A stretch of 64,000 nt of DNA from Oceanicella actignis (GTDB taxonomy: Bacteria > Pseudomonadota > Alphaproteobacteria > Rhodobacterales > Rhodobacteraceae): positions 496,001 through 560,000 of the forward strand of contig NZ_VNHJ01000002.1 of NCBI RefSeq assembly GCF_008124525.1. Direction: 5' to 3'. The position numbers and the translations under genes were made by a program. Shown one piece after another: positions 45,001 through 52,600 of this stretch (its first letter is position 1; every line of letters begins with the position of its first letter). The notes below the pieces were generated by a model that saw nothing but the letters and a program-made list of their open reading frames with translations, had not been told where the DNA came from and did no database searches.

Positions 45001-45553
45001 GTGCGAGCGTTCCCGCGTCGCGCAGCGCGGCGAGCACGGCCATGCGCCGGTCGGGCGGCAGGATCAGCCGGATCTCTCCGCCCGCGCTGACCGCGGCGCA
45101 GGCGGAGCGCAGGGCGATCTCCTCTGCCGGATCGGCGCGCGCGCCGCCGAGCGGGCGCAGATCCTCGGGCAGAAACGCGCCGCTCAGCGCCGCCGCGCGC
45201 ATCAGCGGGCCGGGCTCGGAGCCGGGCGCCGCGTCGGGCGGGGCGGCGGCCTTGCGCGCGCGGCCGTGTCTGGGTGGCGCGGCCTTGCGCCGGGCGCCGC
45301 CGTCGGCGAGCGGGGGCGCGGCGCGCGGCGCGGCGTCCTCGCGCCGCGTCTTGCGGGGGGCGGCCGCAGCCCCGGCCGGCACCTCGGATGACGCCCCGGC
45401 CTCGGGCTCGGCCCCGGCATCGGCCCCGGCATCGGGGGCGGCCGCGGCCAGCGAGGCGATGCGCGCGGCCACGGCGCCGGCGCCGATCTTGCCCTTGGCA
45501 AGCTCGGAAATCAGCGACTGAAACGCGCTCTGGAACGCCTTCACATTCGACAC
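42026..45553 (-). CDS. STAND/NACHT-like P-loop ATPase with helical C-terminus
   Basis: A 1175-residue protein using a GTG start at 45553 behind a strong GGGAGGA ribosome site. Residues 1-40 form a helical segment (FQSAFQSLISELAKGKIGAG). Residues 40-115 are an Ala/Pro/Arg-rich linker. Residues 300-600 are an ATPase: Walker A VTGGPGSGKSALLAKFAL near 311-328, Walker B VLLLLDSLDAAL near 435, then LRVVMFGAGLDHAAEPPLL. Long helical, TPR-like regions follow to the end (GDALELLADGERAAPAIARG). This is the plan of signal-transducing STAND NTPases that sense a trigger through C-terminal repeats. It starts four bases after the trypsin-ATPase stop and overlaps the esterase start. It is probably the sensor or switch of the system (inference). 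Confidence 0.78.
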   Translation of the reverse strand: MSNVKAFQSAFQSLISELAKGKIGAGAVAARIASLAAAAPDAGADAGAEPEAGASSEVPAGAAAAPRKTRREDAAPRAAPPLADGGARRKAAPPRHGRARKAAAPPDAAPGSEPGPLMRAAALSGAFLPEDLRPLGGARADPAEEIALRSACAAVSAGGEIRLILPPDRRMAVLAALRDAGTLAQAVRAARRRREADPERDPLGRELLAFLSSHPPVARKAAAPEFPADDDRLARRLEVAEWFETADGGWPDSMSTESEALRIEAARRAERASLEALAEGFRGRRSDQLKLAGFLRRRVAVNAPPPPILAVTGGPGSGKSALLAKFALNLAERPRAEDWAVIRMDLDDPALQSADISAMSFELTRQLGHARPALEADLSALRRDARAELGAFVFADAAQRTLGRAAAYRVCGRLMRALSDALTACGAAGANSPPVLLLLDSLDAALRGSAPSEQDLRAGRELRRWLTDLTEAAGLERLRVVMFGAGLDHAAEPPLLAAEVMRLAPLDAEDAAAVIREEAQLPEAKVRELVAQLPGRADALRLGARLAAGVAARAKNAGPDGAPDAAAPEVPDGPAAAYDLQIVSLPGRELRALAALAPALRRVWPGVLRSALAPAAGLGMPDDARAAELCARLADEDWLIAGPAPGGGLALRRDLRRLALPVLEADPARAERMRMIHESAMALYEAGPEEIAPEDAEAEALYHRLMARPLDAETRAALRRGSGRLIRDADDLPDPARAALLLAAGRPMSNRLARALTGRNRARFLDARGWELVNEDRPGDALELLADGERAAPAIARGWIGQARLDLGDWDPAADADEVREADLAAMRGAEPPMLFREGAPLVRRLILGGAPEAPERALELLRRLLDQPEARFASPAARARLTGALRLALVARGGAPIPTDGPEKALVSAALAVSNLARPGSDGASSAAVVEAGQTLLLLIAAGAQGLLHPLHARAYAEPDGPPALRAALAPGQFSPDPAWISGVGAMGGPVDWKRLKQDPAPETGELLGPIARRWARRARGAPIVIDAAALNPGQAHALLRASSPELHAPARHAMAAATPDRAAYAALADAMAPRWPVAPADLAPSVFAAAAARAPLRGLSAMVEYADRSNMLPQLLEEAARQADARGARGPAAALRKTLAALERWSAPFGPPDRPASDPLSAPTQGASERYLT

Positions 45554-45557
45554 GCGA

Positions 45558-47543
45558 TCATCCTCCCGTCCCGTCGATATCGGCGTAGCTGAGCACCGAC
45601 ACGCCTAGGAATTCGGCCACATGCGCGATCCGGCTCAACCCCGGCGGGATCGACCGGGCGAGCTGCATCATCATCCGGGCCAGCTTGTTGCGCCCGCTGC
45701 GGCGGGCCGCGTCGTCCTCATGGCCGAGCGCGAGGTCGAGCGTGCGCAGCCAGTGAACGATGTCCGGCTGGGCGACCTCGGTGACCTCCTCCCACTCGAG
45801 GCCCTGCGAGGGCAGCGCGCCGAAATCCCCGCGAAAGCCCAGCAGCGCCACGCGCAACCAGTCGTCGTCGCCCTGCGCCGCCTCGCGGTAGAGCGCGTAG
45901 AGGAAATCGCGCAGCCCGCCGGTCTCGGCGATGGTGGCCTTGTCCAGATCGTCGAGCACGAGCCACAGCGGCCGCCCGCCGGCGCTCGGCGGCCGGCCCA
46001 GCCGCGCGCGCATGGCGCGCGAGAACGCCTCCATCAGCGGGCCGCGCGCCCATTGCGAGACGGTCATCCCGCTGTCGGCATGGCGCGGCAGCGCGGCGGC
46101 GGCGGCCTCGTCGCGCAGCAGCAGGCCGGCCAGCGCGATCGGGTCCATGACGTGGAAGCGGTCGTTCTCGCGCAGCACCCGGATCTCGTGATCCTCGTCG
46201 GGCAGCATCGCCTCGAGGATGCGCGCCGTGAAGCTCTTGCCGACGCCTGTCTCGCCGGTCACCACCAGGATCCGCTTGCCCTCCGGGCGCAGCGCGTCGC
46301 CGATCCAGTCCTTGGTGACGGCCCGGCCGATCAGCGGGCGGCGGCCTTCGGGGGTCGCCACGAACAGCGCCTCGGAGGCGGCCACGGCGCCGCGCGGCAG
46401 CTCCCCGGCGTGATCGAGGATGGCGTGGATCGGGACCGCGACGTTGACGCTGTTGCCCAGCGCCGCGCTGAACGCCTGCTCGCCGCCGGGCGCGTCGTCG
46501 ACGGCGCCCTGATGGATGGCGAATACGCGGAACTCGCGGTCCGTGCAGGCCCCGCCCGAGGCGCCCGGCAGCGAGTTGGCGTTGTGGCCGATGCGCGCCA
46601 GCTCGTCCACGACGCGCGAGGCCGAGCCGGCGGCGACCCGCAGCGGCGCGCCCTCGGGATGCTGGAACAGGTGGATGCGGGCGCGGTCCGCCTCCGTCCG
46701 GGGAAAGCCGCGCCGGGCGGTTTCGAAGCCGCGCGGGAAGGCCGGCGGCGCCTGTTCGAGCCGCAGGATCGCGTAGTCCAGGTGATCGGGGTCCATCCCG
46801 TCCGAGCCGCTGGCCGACACCAGCCAGTCCTCGGCCAGCGGAACCTTGCGGCCGTTGCGGATCGAGGGGGCGCCGTAGCGGAAGTCGCGCGAGTGGTTGA
46901 AGGTCGCCGTCACGTTGGCGCGCGCGCCCGGCGCCGCCTTCCAGCCGGGCGGGCCGCCGTCCGGGTTCGGCACGCTCATCAGGCAGCCCGAGCCGGCGAA
47001 GGTGTGGAAGGTCGTCAGCACCAGGTTCGGCGCGATCAGGATGCCGGTGCCGCGCTTCGCGCCGGCGTCGCCGCGGACCTCGATCAGGCAGGTGTTGGTG
47101 CGCCCCAGCTGCATCCCGCGGATGATCTGGTCGGGCTCGTCGAAGCCGACGAACACGTCCGAGAGCGCCTCGAGCCGCAAGCGGTCCTCGGGCCGGCCGG
47201 TATCGTTGAGCTGGCGGGCGATCTCGAAGAACGCGGGCGAGACGCTGACCCGCTGGCTGAGCTCGAACACGAAAGCGTTGAGAAAGCCCAGCGCGCGCGC
47301 CTGGTCCAGCGCGAAGCCGATCCGCGCGGCGACCGGCTCGTCGGTCGGGCGGCCCGCGCGCAGCACCGTCAGCGACAGGCTCGGCGCGCCGCCCTCGCGT
47401 TCGGTCTGGGCGTCGCGGAACAGCCGTTCAAGCGCGCCGGCCGGCTGGTCGGGGCTGACGCCCGCCACCAGACTGCCGCGCAGCGCCGGCCAGTCCGCGT
47501 CCGTCGGACCGACCGTCGTCGCGGCGCCGCCGTCGGGGCTCAT
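45558..47543 (-). CDS. trypsin-like protease fused to a P-loop ATPase
   Basis: A 661-residue cytosolic protein. Residues 15-115 are a small helical N-terminal domain that may be an effector-associated adaptor. Residues 150-385 are a trypsin-like protease: TGILIAPNLVLTTFHTF (His180), HLDYAILRLE (Asp256) and SLPGASGGAC (Ser329), so the triad is complete. Residues 400-661 are an ATPase with Walker A VVTGETGVGKSFTARILEAM and Walker B LWLVLDDLDKATI. The ATG at 47543 overlaps the stop of the upstream protease gene (ATGA). The fusion couples proteolysis to nucleotide-driven switching. The target is unknown; the other operon proteins are candidates. Confidence 0.82.
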   Translation of the reverse strand: MSPDGGAATTVGPTDADWPALRGSLVAGVSPDQPAGALERLFRDAQTEREGGAPSLSLTVLRAGRPTDEPVAARIGFALDQARALGFLNAFVFELSQRVSVSPAFFEIARQLNDTGRPEDRLRLEALSDVFVGFDEPDQIIRGMQLGRTNTCLIEVRGDAGAKRGTGILIAPNLVLTTFHTFAGSGCLMSVPNPDGGPPGWKAAPGARANVTATFNHSRDFRYGAPSIRNGRKVPLAEDWLVSASGSDGMDPDHLDYAILRLEQAPPAFPRGFETARRGFPRTEADRARIHLFQHPEGAPLRVAAGSASRVVDELARIGHNANSLPGASGGACTDREFRVFAIHQGAVDDAPGGEQAFSAALGNSVNVAVPIHAILDHAGELPRGAVAASEALFVATPEGRRPLIGRAVTKDWIGDALRPEGKRILVVTGETGVGKSFTARILEAMLPDEDHEIRVLRENDRFHVMDPIALAGLLLRDEAAAAALPRHADSGMTVSQWARGPLMEAFSRAMRARLGRPPSAGGRPLWLVLDDLDKATIAETGGLRDFLYALYREAAQGDDDWLRVALLGFRGDFGALPSQGLEWEEVTEVAQPDIVHWLRTLDLALGHEDDAARRSGRNKLARMMMQLARSIPPGLSRIAHVAEFLGVSVLSYADIDGTGG

Positions 47544-48697
47544 CCGCCCGGCTCCCCGGCGTCGAAGCGCAGGCCGTGCGCGCGCAGGTGGTTCTGGGCG
47601 GCGGCGATCGAATGGGCGAAGTTGCCCGCCTGCGTGACGCCGCCGATATGCAGGCCGAGCGCCAGCCGCGGCGCGCGCTCCAGGTCCGCCACGCAGGACC
47701 CCGAATTGCCCGGCAGCGTCGAGGCGTCGTAGCCGAAGATCCATTCCTTGCGCCGGTCGGTGGGCATCGTGACGGGCATCGCGTCGATCAGCCCGGGCGC
47801 CCAGCACTTGCGGCCGAGCTTGCCGCGGAACAGCTTCAGGCTCTGCGCCTCGACCGAAAGATCGCGGATGGCGATCGGGAAGCCGACCGTGCACACCCGC
47901 GCGTCCATGGCCAGCGCCGGCGGCGCGCCGAAGGCCCCCGAGACGTCCAGCGTCGGCGGCGCCGGCGGCGGATCGGCCAGGCCGGCGGCCCGCGGCGCCA
48001 GGCGCAGCAGGGCCATGTCGAGGCGCGAGAAGTCGATGCCGATGCCGATCGGCTTCGGGCCGGCCATCTCCACCGCCGTCACCGCGCGCTGGTCCGCCGA
48101 CGAGAACGCGGCCGTCGTTTCGCGCGCGAAGCGCCAGCCTCCGGCGGTTTCCTCGGCTGTGGCCTCCAGGACGTGGCGGTTGGTCATGATCAGCCCGTCG
48201 GCGACGAGAAATCCCGACCCCAGCGCCTCGTCCCCGGACGAGATCAGGCAGGCCGCCGCGGCGAGCCGGGCGATCTCGGCGCCGTGAATCACCGCCGCCC
48301 CCTGCCAGTCGCCGAGCGCGGGATCGTCGAGCGGGATCTCGTCGCCGTCCAGCGCGATGGCGGGGCGCGAGCCGTCGAACATCTGGATCGCCTCCAGCGC
48401 GCTGATGTCGGGCCCGGCGGGCGCGGCCCCCTCCACGGCGATGCGCCGGTAGGCGCGGCGCGCCGCGTCCAGCGCCGCGGCGCGGTCGGCCGGGTCGATG
48501 CCGTCGTCGGCCTGCATCGCCGCCTCGGCGACCTCGAGCGAGGCGCGGGCGAAATCCTCGTCCACGGGCGGGGGGCGCGGGCCGACCGCGGCCGACTCGA
48601 ACATCGCTTCGGGCGCGGGCCCGCGCCCGAGCGGCGCGGCGCGAGCGCGTTTCAAAACTCGCCGGAGTTCGTTCTGTCGGCGACTTGAGGGTTTCAT
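47540..48697 (-). CDS. trypsin-like serine protease (first gene of the conflict operon)
   Basis: A 385-residue protein without a signal peptide. Residues 1-130 are helical and charged (DFARASLEVAEAAMQADDGI). The protease domain has SGFLVADGLIMTNRHVLEAT (His175), DFSRLDMALLRL (Asp227) and STLPGNSGSCVADL (Ser332), a complete triad. It ends with LHIGGVTQAGNFAHSIAAAQ. The ATG at 48697 has an AAGGA site. It is the promoter-proximal gene; the next gene, another trypsin domain fused to an ATPase, overlaps it by four bases. Two different trypsin domains in one operon suggest a proteolytic relay, which is inference. Confidence 0.83.
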   Translation of the reverse strand: MKPSSRRQNELRRVLKRARAAPLGRGPAPEAMFESAAVGPRPPPVDEDFARASLEVAEAAMQADDGIDPADRAAALDAARRAYRRIAVEGAAPAGPDISALEAIQMFDGSRPAIALDGDEIPLDDPALGDWQGAAVIHGAEIARLAAAACLISSGDEALGSGFLVADGLIMTNRHVLEATAEETAGGWRFARETTAAFSSADQRAVTAVEMAGPKPIGIGIDFSRLDMALLRLAPRAAGLADPPPAPPTLDVSGAFGAPPALAMDARVCTVGFPIAIRDLSVEAQSLKLFRGKLGRKCWAPGLIDAMPVTMPTDRRKEWIFGYDASTLPGNSGSCVADLERAPRLALGLHIGGVTQAGNFAHSIAAAQNHLRAHGLRFDAGEPGG

Positions 48698-48813
48698 GCA
48701 ATCCTTGCCTCGAAGAGCCTACTTATGAATATAAATTGAACGTTCTGCGAAATACAAGATACAGAAGATCATGTTATACTGTCATAGCATTTATTTCAAT
48801 CGAGAGGCATGTT
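48698..48813. promoter_or_regulatory. AT-rich divergent promoter region
   Basis: The 116 bases between the protease gene start (minus) and the small gene start (plus) are strikingly AT-rich against GC-rich surroundings. On the plus strand TATACT at 48775-48780 is a good -10, 33 bases before the small gene's ATG, with only a weak -35 (ATACAA) 17 bases upstream. On the minus strand TTGAAA with TATAAC and a later TATATT are possible. I see no clear palindromic operator. Confidence 0.55.
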
Positions 48814-49029
48814 ATGCGCTTCCCGGATCCTTCCGCATTGCGCCGTTATCTGGCCTGCATTGACCAGGGCGACGGTTTCGAAATCGTGCTCGCCGCCGCC
48901 GATTTCTTCGCCGGCGGCGGCCCCCAAGGCGAAGCCTCCGCGGCCGAGATGATGCGCGCCCGCCAAGGGTTGGAGGGCGTCCGCGCCGGGGCCGAGCCGG
49001 ACCGCCACATACACAGTCCATGTATCTGA
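48814..49029 (+). CDS. small orphan protein divergent from the conflict operon
   Basis: A 71-residue frame starting MRFPDPSALRRYLACIDQGD, then FEIVLAAADFFAGGG and a Glu/Arg-rich helix, ending HIHSPCI. The ATG at 48814 has a GAGAGG site and an AT-rich promoter region with TATACT upstream. The last residues differ in character from the rest, and the gene ends close to the second island-edge repeat, so its 3' end may be truncated. No family is recognised. Its position suggests it could be a regulator or partner of the protease/ATPase operon. Confidence 0.5.
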   Translation: MRFPDPSALRRYLACIDQGDGFEIVLAAADFFAGGGPQGEASAAEMMRARQGLEGVRAGAEPDRHIHSPCI

Positions 49030-49090
49030 TTGGTAACGAATTTTCGTTTTCAGTCCCCAACCCACCGCCGCAGCGCCGAAAATTTTTCAC

Positions 49091-49255
49091 CAAATCAATA
49101 GCGTACGCGGAATCTTCGAGCACCGTTCCCACAAGCGTTTCCGCAATTTGCTGCGCCTCGAAGCAGCGCCGGCGAGGGGTCGCGGCCCAAATCGGCCTTG
49201 GGGCGCCGCCATGGATGGGAGGTCCGAGGCGCTTTGCGGGCGGGGCAAGGAGCGA
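49091..49255 (+). repeat. island-edge direct repeat, copy 2
   Basis: It starts aaatcaatagcgtacgcgga and continues caatttgctgcgcctcga, agcgccggcgaggggtc, cttggggcgccgccatgg, gaggtccgaggcgctttgc and ggcaaggagcg. These are the same blocks, order and orientation as 36877-37045, with small insertions and substitutions. It lies about 60 bases after the small orphan gene and marks a second element end about 12.2 kb from the first copy. Confidence 0.75.
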
Positions 49256-49664
49256 GCGAAATATCGCCGTTCATGCGAAGGCGGCTTGGGGCGCTGGTTT
49301 CTCGGGCAAGGCTTGCAGGATTTCACCCCCCCCAGGCGCGATCGGGCGCGCGGCTGGCGGCGCCTTCCCCGATGTTCAAAACCCCCAAAAACCCCAAAAA
49401 CCCCGTCGCCTTCCCCCGAGCGCCCAATCGCGCGCTCGGCCATGGCGCGCCAGCGGCTCACGCCGCTTCCTCCACGATCAGAGGGTTGACCGCCTGGCGG
49501 CGCGACGGCCGCCCCTGGGCCCCGTCGCTGTCCTGCGCGGCGCCGGGGCAAGGCGTCGATCCGGGGGGCTGGAGGTCGACGCCCCGTGACTCGCTCGCCC
49601 CCGAGCGAGGAAAACCCCCTTCTCGCACTCGCTCTCGATAGGCGTCCGTCCTGCTGCGGGTCGT
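49256..49664. other. gene-poor stretch with probable remnants of island genes
   Basis: No intact gene is supported. At 49376-49404 there is a C/A-rich run (caaaacccccaaaaacccca) which on the minus strand reads GDGVFGVFGGFEHRG, similar in style to the low-complexity small genes beside DUF3987 genes. A minus-strand frame ending at 49458 reads GRPSRRQAVNPLIVEEAA before its stop and looks like a leftover C-terminus. Both suggest a decayed second island copy, matching the repeat just before it. Confidence 0.45.
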
Positions 49665-52600
49665 TCAAAGCTCGATCTTCGAACGTCCTTCCCCTTCCGC
49701 TGGCGGCGCGGCGCCTTGCGGTTTTGCGCGGAGGGTCTTGAGATAGGCGTGGCCGTAGGTCTTCGGGTCCTGCAGGACGAAGATGATCTCGATTCCGACA
49801 TCCTCGGGTCTTGAGGTCGGTCCTGAGGCGGGGCGGGTCCGCATCTCGACGGTGAGGCCGGGACCGCACGCGCCGCGCAGCTCCGACTCCAGCTGGCTTA
49901 ACGCAGCTGCGCCGTTCGTGGCGGCCTGCTCGCCCAAACTCGAGAGCCGATACGATCCCGGACCCGGGAAATAGCGGTTCTCGACGAACGCCCCCCTTTG
50001 GGACGCGCCGCTTTCGAAGGCCCAGATCCCGGTCTGATGACTCATGGAAATGTCGAGACAGCCGCCCTCCGGCTTGAAGGCCGACCAGATGAACGATATG
50101 CGGCCGTGGCCGTTGGCCTTTGTCTCGACGGGCGCGCCGTATTTCCCCTCGAGCTGGGTCTTCAACGAAGCGGCGTCGATCGTTCCCGCCGGCAGGCGCA
50201 GCATCCGCCAGATCGCCATGACCCGGTCGGGGGCCGCGGGCGGCTCGTTGTAGATGGCGATCAACTCGGTCTCGTCGTCCGAGACGAAAAGCTTGCCCGA
50301 GGAATACGGCTCGGGCGCGCCGGCGATCGCCTTCGTCTGCATCGCGCGATCCGCCGTCAGAACCTCGCCCGAGGGCAACCTTTTCCGAATGGCCGCCTCG
50401 GCTTCGGAAAATGGCATCCCCAGCGTCAGCCCGACGACGTCCCAGGCATCGGCCCGGGGCGGCTCGGCCTCCTTCAGCGCGTCGAGGGGCAATGGCGGAG
50501 GCGGCGCCAGCGCAAGCTCCTCGACCAGCGCGCCGCTCCGGTCGATGATCCGCGCCGACAGGGCCTTCGCCTCCCAGCGCAGGGCTCCCGTCGGCGCGCG
50601 GGGGCGCTCGCCTTCGGCGAAGAGGCCGCGAAAGCCTCGGTCGATGCCGGCGTTCATGGCGAAGGGCCTTGCGGCGCGAATGGCGGCTTGCCATGCGGTG
50701 TCGGGCCAGGTCTCGAGCTGTTCGACGCCGGTGATCTCCAGCTCGATGGACAGCGAAGCGCCGGGCAGGGTCCCGTGGCGCTGCGGATCGATCCGCGGCG
50801 TCCGGTCAAGCCGGACGAGATCGGTCGGCATGATGACCTGTCCGTATGCGTCGGTTTCCACGAGGCCGGCGAACTTCATCGCGTCCGCCATGTTCCTGCA
50901 ATAGAAATCGCCGCCGCACGCGCCGCGGGGGCCGCGCGGCCGAGACGGCGTCCGCGCGCCCGCGAAGGGGGCGTCGGCTTCGAGAAAGAGGTGATCGTCC
51001 GGAACGTTCCACGCCTTGCGCAGGTAATCGCACAGCATGGCGCCGGCCACGGCCTTGCGGGTTCCGGCCTGATGGCTCCGCGCCATGTTGCGGCACGCAG
51101 ATTTCAGCTGCGCGCCGGAATCTCCACGCCGGATGAAGCTCGAAATCCCGGCATGCAGAGGCAGATTGACGGTCAGGCGGGTCGGAACGGCCTTGGCCCG
51201 CGCCATGGTCCATGCCTTGAAGGTCGGCAGTTGGGCCGCGACCGCATCGGCGTCGAGCCGGTCGTCGGCCGCGACGAAGAACCTGCCCCATTCCGGCTCC
51301 TGCCCGCGCTGGGACAGCCGGCGTTCATAGGAATGCCGCGACAGCATCATCCGTGTGTAGTGACGATCATCGAGACTCTCGGGCAGCATCCTGACGTGCA
51401 GAAGGTCGGTGATCTCGGCGGTCATCGGCGCGCCGGGCGGCGGTGGCGACAGCGGCAGCTCGGCCGCCGAACGAGGCGCGCTGGCGGCTTGCTCTTCGGC
51501 CTGGGTCGGCCGCGTCGAGAAATCGAAGTCGGCAAGGACCGCGCCGTCCGACTTCCAGCGGAGCACGACCCGCTTGAGATCGGCTTCGATGATGGCGACG
51601 CCGGCCTCCGCAAGCCGCACATCGGCGACGTCGAGGATGACCTCCGCCTCGATCTCGTCCCTGCGTGCGCCGCCTCCGAAGCCGCGGCGGACCGCCTCTT
51701 CCACGGGCAGGTCGAGGACGTCTTCGCGCAGCGTCTTGTCGAGAAGGAATGCGGTCTGGAACAGCCCGTCCGCGACGAACGCGCCGAAGAGGGGCGGCCG
51801 ATCTTGGGCGGCGCGTCGGGCGCCGAAATCGAGCATCGCCGGAACGAAGATCCTGCCGTCCTTCGCGCCCGACTGCGATTGCCAGGCCGCCGGCGGTCCG
51901 TAGTGGACCTTCAGCTTGCCGTCATGCGCGGTGTAATGAGCCGAGGTCGTCGAGCGGAGCGAGACCTGCATGGGCAGGCGCAGGCTCGCCTTGCCGAGCG
52001 CCGCCAGCAGGGCGTCGCGATGCCGCGACACGACGACCGCAGGGGGGCGGTCGCGGATCTCGGAAAGCGGGAGCGGCAGGTCGGACGGCGGCCGCCCCGA
52101 GGCGATCAAGGATTGCGCCTGTCTTACGGCGTGTTCGAGCCTTTGATAGACGCGCGCCTCGTCATCGATCCGGGAGATCAGCGGCAGGACCATGCGTGTC
52201 GCAAGCTCCGGCGTCAGCGGTTGGACGCCGCCTTGCGCCGGGACGGCGGCATCCTCTTGCGGCGTGGAGTCAGGGCGCCGGACGACGCCAAGCGTCTCGC
52301 CGCTTTCGGCGCTGCGGAATTCGACCGACACGATCTTGCCGGGAAGGGGGCCGGGGCCCTGAGTCTCGCGCGGCCCGAACCTGACCCGCGCGACGACGGC
52401 GACGCTGCGCACGCCGGCGGCCAGGATCGCGCGCGCCTTGTCCTCGGCGATCGGCAGCGTCGCGGCCCAGGGCGCGCCGTCGTGGCGGACATGCAGCCCG
52501 TCCAGGTTCAGCCATTGCCCGCCCCCGCCGCCGCCGTTCAGCCGCGCCAGGTGGCGCGCCGCCAGCGTCGTGATGCCGAGCAGGTTCATCTTGCAGCCGG

